Below, piece by piece: positions 5,195-6,516 of a DNA stretch of 6,516 nucleotides. The notes below the pieces were generated by a model. It ran no database searches. It saw only the letters and a list, made by a program, of their open reading frames with translations, and was not told the origin of the DNA. The first letter of the stretch is position 1. The number at the start of each line of letters is the position of its first letter. The stretch comes from a bacterium (GTDB lineage: Bacteria > Patescibacteriota > Saccharimonadia > Saccharimonadales > Saccharimonadaceae): positions 1 through 6,516 of the forward strand of contig JAKQOF010000050.1 of NCBI GenBank assembly GCA_029565375.1, given 5' to 3'. The position numbers and the translations under genes were made by a program.

Positions 5195-5250
5195 AAGAAA
5201 AAAGACGAGCAAATGCTCGTCATTTTTCTTGGCTGGGGCGGAGGGATTCG
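5195..5250 (-). repeat. 56-bp direct repeat, copy B (within tRNA-Gln and its terminator)
   Basis: This copy is in its native place: it covers tRNA-Gln from the T-loop through CCA and the terminator downstream. See copy A at 5010-5065. Confidence 0.97.
5198..5221 (-). terminator. Intrinsic terminator of tRNA-Gln, copy B
   Basis: This is the same hairpin as copy A: GACGAGC (5204-5210) with GCTCGTC (5215-5221), then six T's on the minus strand (5203-5198). It begins nine bases after the encoded CCA of tRNA-Gln. Confidence 0.88.
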
Positions 5251-5304
5251 AACCCCCGAATGTCGGCACCAAAAGCCGATGCCTTACCACTTGGCGACGC
5301 CCCA
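5230..5304 (-). tRNA. trnQ: tRNA-Gln (anticodon UUG), CCA encoded
   Basis: A full 75-base cloverleaf is present on the minus strand. The acceptor TGGGGCG pairs with CGCCCCA, the D-arm is GCC...GGC, and the anticodon stem TCGGC/GCCGA encloses the loop TTTTGGT with anticodon TTG at positions 34-36. A five-base variable loop follows, then the T-arm GGGGG-TTCGAAT-CCCTC, discriminator G and CCA. The U1-A72 first pair and G73 are normal for bacterial tRNA-Gln. Its 3' 21 bases belong to the 56-bp direct repeat. Confidence 0.97.
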
Positions 5305-5316
5305 ATACACCTAGAA

Positions 5317-5345
5317 AGTGTACACTAATTGGGGTGTCAGCTCAA
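5317..5345 (-). promoter_or_regulatory. Promoter of tRNA-Gln
   Basis: On the minus strand TTGAGC (5340-5345) and TACACT (5317-5322) are 17 bp apart, 4/6 each against consensus. Twelve bases separate the -10 from the tRNA, giving a short 5' leader for RNase P. A 7-bp inverted repeat (5300-5306 with 5328-5334) links the tRNA 5' end and the promoter spacer and may be incidental. Confidence 0.5.
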
Positions 5346-5352
5346 GAGATAG

Positions 5353-5880
5353 TTACTTTTTTGCAGCTTTTGCGCTAACAAAGTGTGAACGAATTTCGAA
5401 CAAGAAGTATGCACCAATCGCAATACCAATTGCACCAAAGATGATGCCAAAGATAAAGCCGATGATACTAAAGCTAAAGATTGAGTTCAGCACAACATAT
5501 ACGGTGTCGAGTAGTAGCACGAGGAATAACAGCTTCCAACCTTGCTTCTTGAGCGCCTTTAGAGGTGATACCGCGCGTGCAAACAGGATCAATGCTCCTA
5601 GTGTGAATGCAAGTGATACTAGTGCGCTAATCACCCATCCGCCGCCATAGACAGATCCTGTCACAGCTGCACCGTAATAGCTTGTTGTTGTACCTACAAG
5701 TGCAAGCACGCCCAAGAACCCAACAAGACCGATCAAAAGTCCTAGTCCAGACAAGATTGTACCGACAAGGACGATCCACCAAACATTATTTGCAATCCAT
5801 TTTTGTGCGCCAGCAGGCAAATGTGGAACTGGTTTCAACCATCCCGCTACTTTGTCTTCGATTTTTTCGATTGTACTCAT
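5353..5880 (-). CDS. Hypothetical four- or five-helix membrane protein
   Basis: I do not recognise a named family. The 175-residue protein has a charged, probably cytoplasmic N-terminus (M-S-T-I-E-K-I-E-D-K-V-A-G-W-L) that could form an amphipathic helix. Hydrophobic segments follow at about 32-52, 55-64 (short), 82-103, 115-133 and 138-161; the last is rich in G and I (G-F-I-F-G-I-I-F-G-A-I-G). A basic tail ends in K-A-A-K-K. The ATG at 5880 is chosen over the upstream TTG at 5889 because AAGGAG (5891-5896) is ten bases from the ATG but only one from the TTG. It has a good own promoter (5911-5939). Its stop lies 8 bases from the tRNA-Gln promoter with no clear terminator between, so readthrough into the tRNA is possible. 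Confidence 0.87.
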   Translation of the reverse strand: MSTIEKIEDKVAGWLKPVPHLPAGAQKWIANNVWWIVLVGTILSGLGLLIGLVGFLGVLALVGTTTSYYGAAVTGSVYGGGWVISALVSLAFTLGALILFARAVSPLKALKKQGWKLLFLVLLLDTVYVVLNSIFSFSIIGFIFGIIFGAIGIAIGAYFLFEIRSHFVSAKAAKK

Positions 5881-5910
5881 GTCCCTCAAACTCCTTTGAT
5901 TAATATTTTA

Positions 5911-5939
5911 ATCATACTCTCAGTAACGCGATTGGACAA
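5911..5939 (-). promoter_or_regulatory. Promoter of the membrane protein at 5353-5880
   Basis: On the minus strand TTGTCC (5934-5939) and TATGAT (5911-5916) are 17 bp apart, 4/6 and 5/6 against consensus. An inverted repeat GATTAA/TTAATC (5898-5903, 5908-5913) overlaps the -10 and the start region, just upstream of the ribosome binding site. It could be an operator, but it is short and A/T-rich. Confidence 0.62.
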
Positions 5940-6147
5940 CTGTTGATTGTTTTCACGCTGCAGACACAGGTTTTACCTCTTCAACTGTATCCCATGAGCA
6001 CATGAAGTGTTGTTATTTTTGTCATTATGCTTGCGCTTTTTATACCTGTACCGTACAGTACCTTATAGCGAAAGTTACAAAAACAAACATACCTCCAAAA
6101 AAACATATGTTGTGACTGATCGCGCTACGATATCCACCACAACAACA
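5940..6147. other. Non-coding stretch with a possible + strand promoter and palindrome
   Basis: No convincing gene is present; frames here are short and have unlikely composition. On the + strand TTGTCA (6019-6024) and TATACC (6041-6046) lie 16 bp apart, and a palindrome CTGTAC-C-GTACAG (6046-6058) covers the expected start site. This could be a regulated promoter for a small RNA ending near the hairpin at 6148-6172, but the -10 is weak and no product is seen. Confidence 0.25.
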
Positions 6148-6172
6148 GAACGCCCTCCATGTGAGGGCGTTC
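6148..6172 (-). terminator. Strong hairpin, probable terminator downstream of trmD
   Basis: GAACGCCCTC (6148-6157) pairs perfectly with GAGGGCGTTC (6163-6172) around a five-base loop. On the minus strand a T-rich but interrupted tail (TGTTGTTGT) follows; on the + strand there is no T-run. Directly beside it is a 12-base palindrome CTCGTATACGAG (6172-6183) of unknown meaning. Confidence 0.55.
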
Positions 6173-6217
6173 TCGTATACGAGGCCCCACCTTGCTCCTC
6201 TCTCCAGCTCTCCAAAA

Positions 6218-6244
6218 TACCTACAAGGTGTCACCTTGTAGGTA
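6218..6244. repeat. 27-bp perfect palindrome (13+1+13)
   Basis: TACCTACAAGGTG and its exact complement flank a single central base (6231). As minus-strand RNA it forms a 12-bp stem with a three-base loop followed by TTTT, so it may be a trmD terminator. As DNA it resembles a strong operator. A second, imperfect copy lies at 6276-6296. Confidence 0.8.
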
Positions 6245-6275
6245 AATGATAGATATTTTTAAAGAGATTAACAGA

Positions 6276-6296
6276 TTGCAGGGTGACACCTTGTAG
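6276..6296. repeat. Second, imperfect copy of the palindrome
   Basis: The right arm CACCTTGTAG (6287-6296) is identical to that of the 27-bp palindrome; the left arm TTGCAGGGTG matches at seven of ten places. The centres (6231 and 6286) are 55 bp apart. The central bases are T and A, so the second copy is inverted relative to the first. Confidence 0.6.
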
Positions 6297-6348
6297 ACAT
6301 TTTTCATATAGATTGGTCGGGGGGATTGGCGACCTGCCTATGAAAGTC

Positions 6349-6516
6349 TTAGGATGCTTTGTGGGAGTTTTGTGTGCGCCACTTGGCGATCTCGGCGTGA
6401 TTGCCACTCAGCAGTACATCAGGAACTGTCATACCATTAAACGTCTCGGGACGCGTGTACTGCGGGAATTCAAGCGTCTCACCATCACTAAAGCTTTCTA
6501 TCGCCGTGCTGTTCTC
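6349..6516 (-). CDS. trmD: trmD, tRNA (guanine-N1)-methyltransferase, C-terminal end
   Basis: TrmD methylates G37 next to the anticodon in tRNAs that read codons starting with C and some others, using S-adenosylmethionine, and prevents +1 frameshifting. Only the last 55 residues are in the window; the gene enters from the right edge in frame and ends at TAA (6349-6351). The family's C-terminal signature is clear: E-S-F-S-D-G (7-12), F-P-Q-Y-T-R-P-E-T-F-N-G-M (17-29), V-P-D-V-L-L-S-G-N-H-A-E-I (31-43) and K-W-R (45-47). The aspartate of the S-D-G segment is part of the known catalytic region. The tail after K-W-R is short (T-Q-N-S-H-K-A-S). Neighbouring genes of the usual ribosomal operon would lie outside the window to the right. 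Confidence 0.96.
   Translation of the reverse strand, partial: ENSTAIESFSDGETLEFPQYTRPETFNGMTVPDVLLSGNHAEIAKWRTQNSHKAS

Noticed and set aside
5010..5250. CRISPR array
   Set aside because: There are only two copies, the repeat is longer than usual and is part of a tRNA and terminator, and no cas gene is present.
5190..5378. + strand frame across tRNA-Gln
   Set aside because: This is a chance frame through a tRNA gene on the other strand.
6007..6249. Short frames on both strands (80 and 64 codons)
   Set aside because: They run through perfect hairpins and palindromes, have no ribosome binding site, and have unlikely amino-acid make-up.

Overview
The window looks like a chromosomal segment of a small-genome bacterium, most probably Candidatus Saccharibacteria (TM7) or another Patescibacteria/CPR lineage. 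This is inferred from the gene mix: a stand-alone ATP-grasp protein, a divergent HAD protein with an F-D-W-K-R-T-L motif, short membrane proteins, RmuC, and genes with almost no 5' leader. No marker gene proves it. TAG, TGA and TAA all act as stops, so the standard code fits and the UGA-recoded lineages do not.

Layout. Bases 3-689 (+) hold most of an aquaporin-family (MIP) channel, cut by the window edge. A strong two-way hairpin terminator (706-740) separates it from a convergent minus-strand pair: a five-helix membrane protein (1836-2327) followed by rmuC (751-1823). rmuC is broken by a one-base deletion near 1163/1164. A divergent promoter region (2328-2515) drives that pair to the left and an ATP-grasp ligase-like gene (2516-3910, +) to the right. 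The ATP-grasp gene runs 104 bases into the 3' end of a convergent HAD-family gene (3807-4259, -). A missing base in an A-run may explain this. Next come two small minus-strand genes: an unknown acidic protein (4325-4693) and a DUF1653 protein (4722-4994).

From 5010 to 5304 lies the most unusual part. A tRNA-Gln(UUG) gene on the minus strand is followed by its terminator. The last 56 bases of that unit (T-loop part, acceptor 3' strand, CCA, terminator hairpin) occur again, perfectly, 185 bases further downstream. The 129 bases between the copies are full of inverted repeats. Together with the second copy of the tRNA end they can fold into a compact branched RNA. This could be an undescribed structured RNA with a tRNA-Gln-type 3' end, or a tiny element inserted at a tRNA 3' end. 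Further right are a membrane protein (5353-5880, -), about 470 bases without a convincing gene but with strong palindromes, and the C-terminal end of trmD (6349-6516, -).

Expression signals fall into two classes. Three genes (starts 2324/2327, 2516, 5880) have a -35/-10 pair with 17-bp spacing and a Shine-Dalgarno sequence. Four genes (starts 1823, 4259, 4693, 4994) lack a Shine-Dalgarno and carry an extended -10 (TGN-TATANT) followed by exactly six bases and then ATG. This predicts leaderless mRNAs starting at or next to the A of the start codon.
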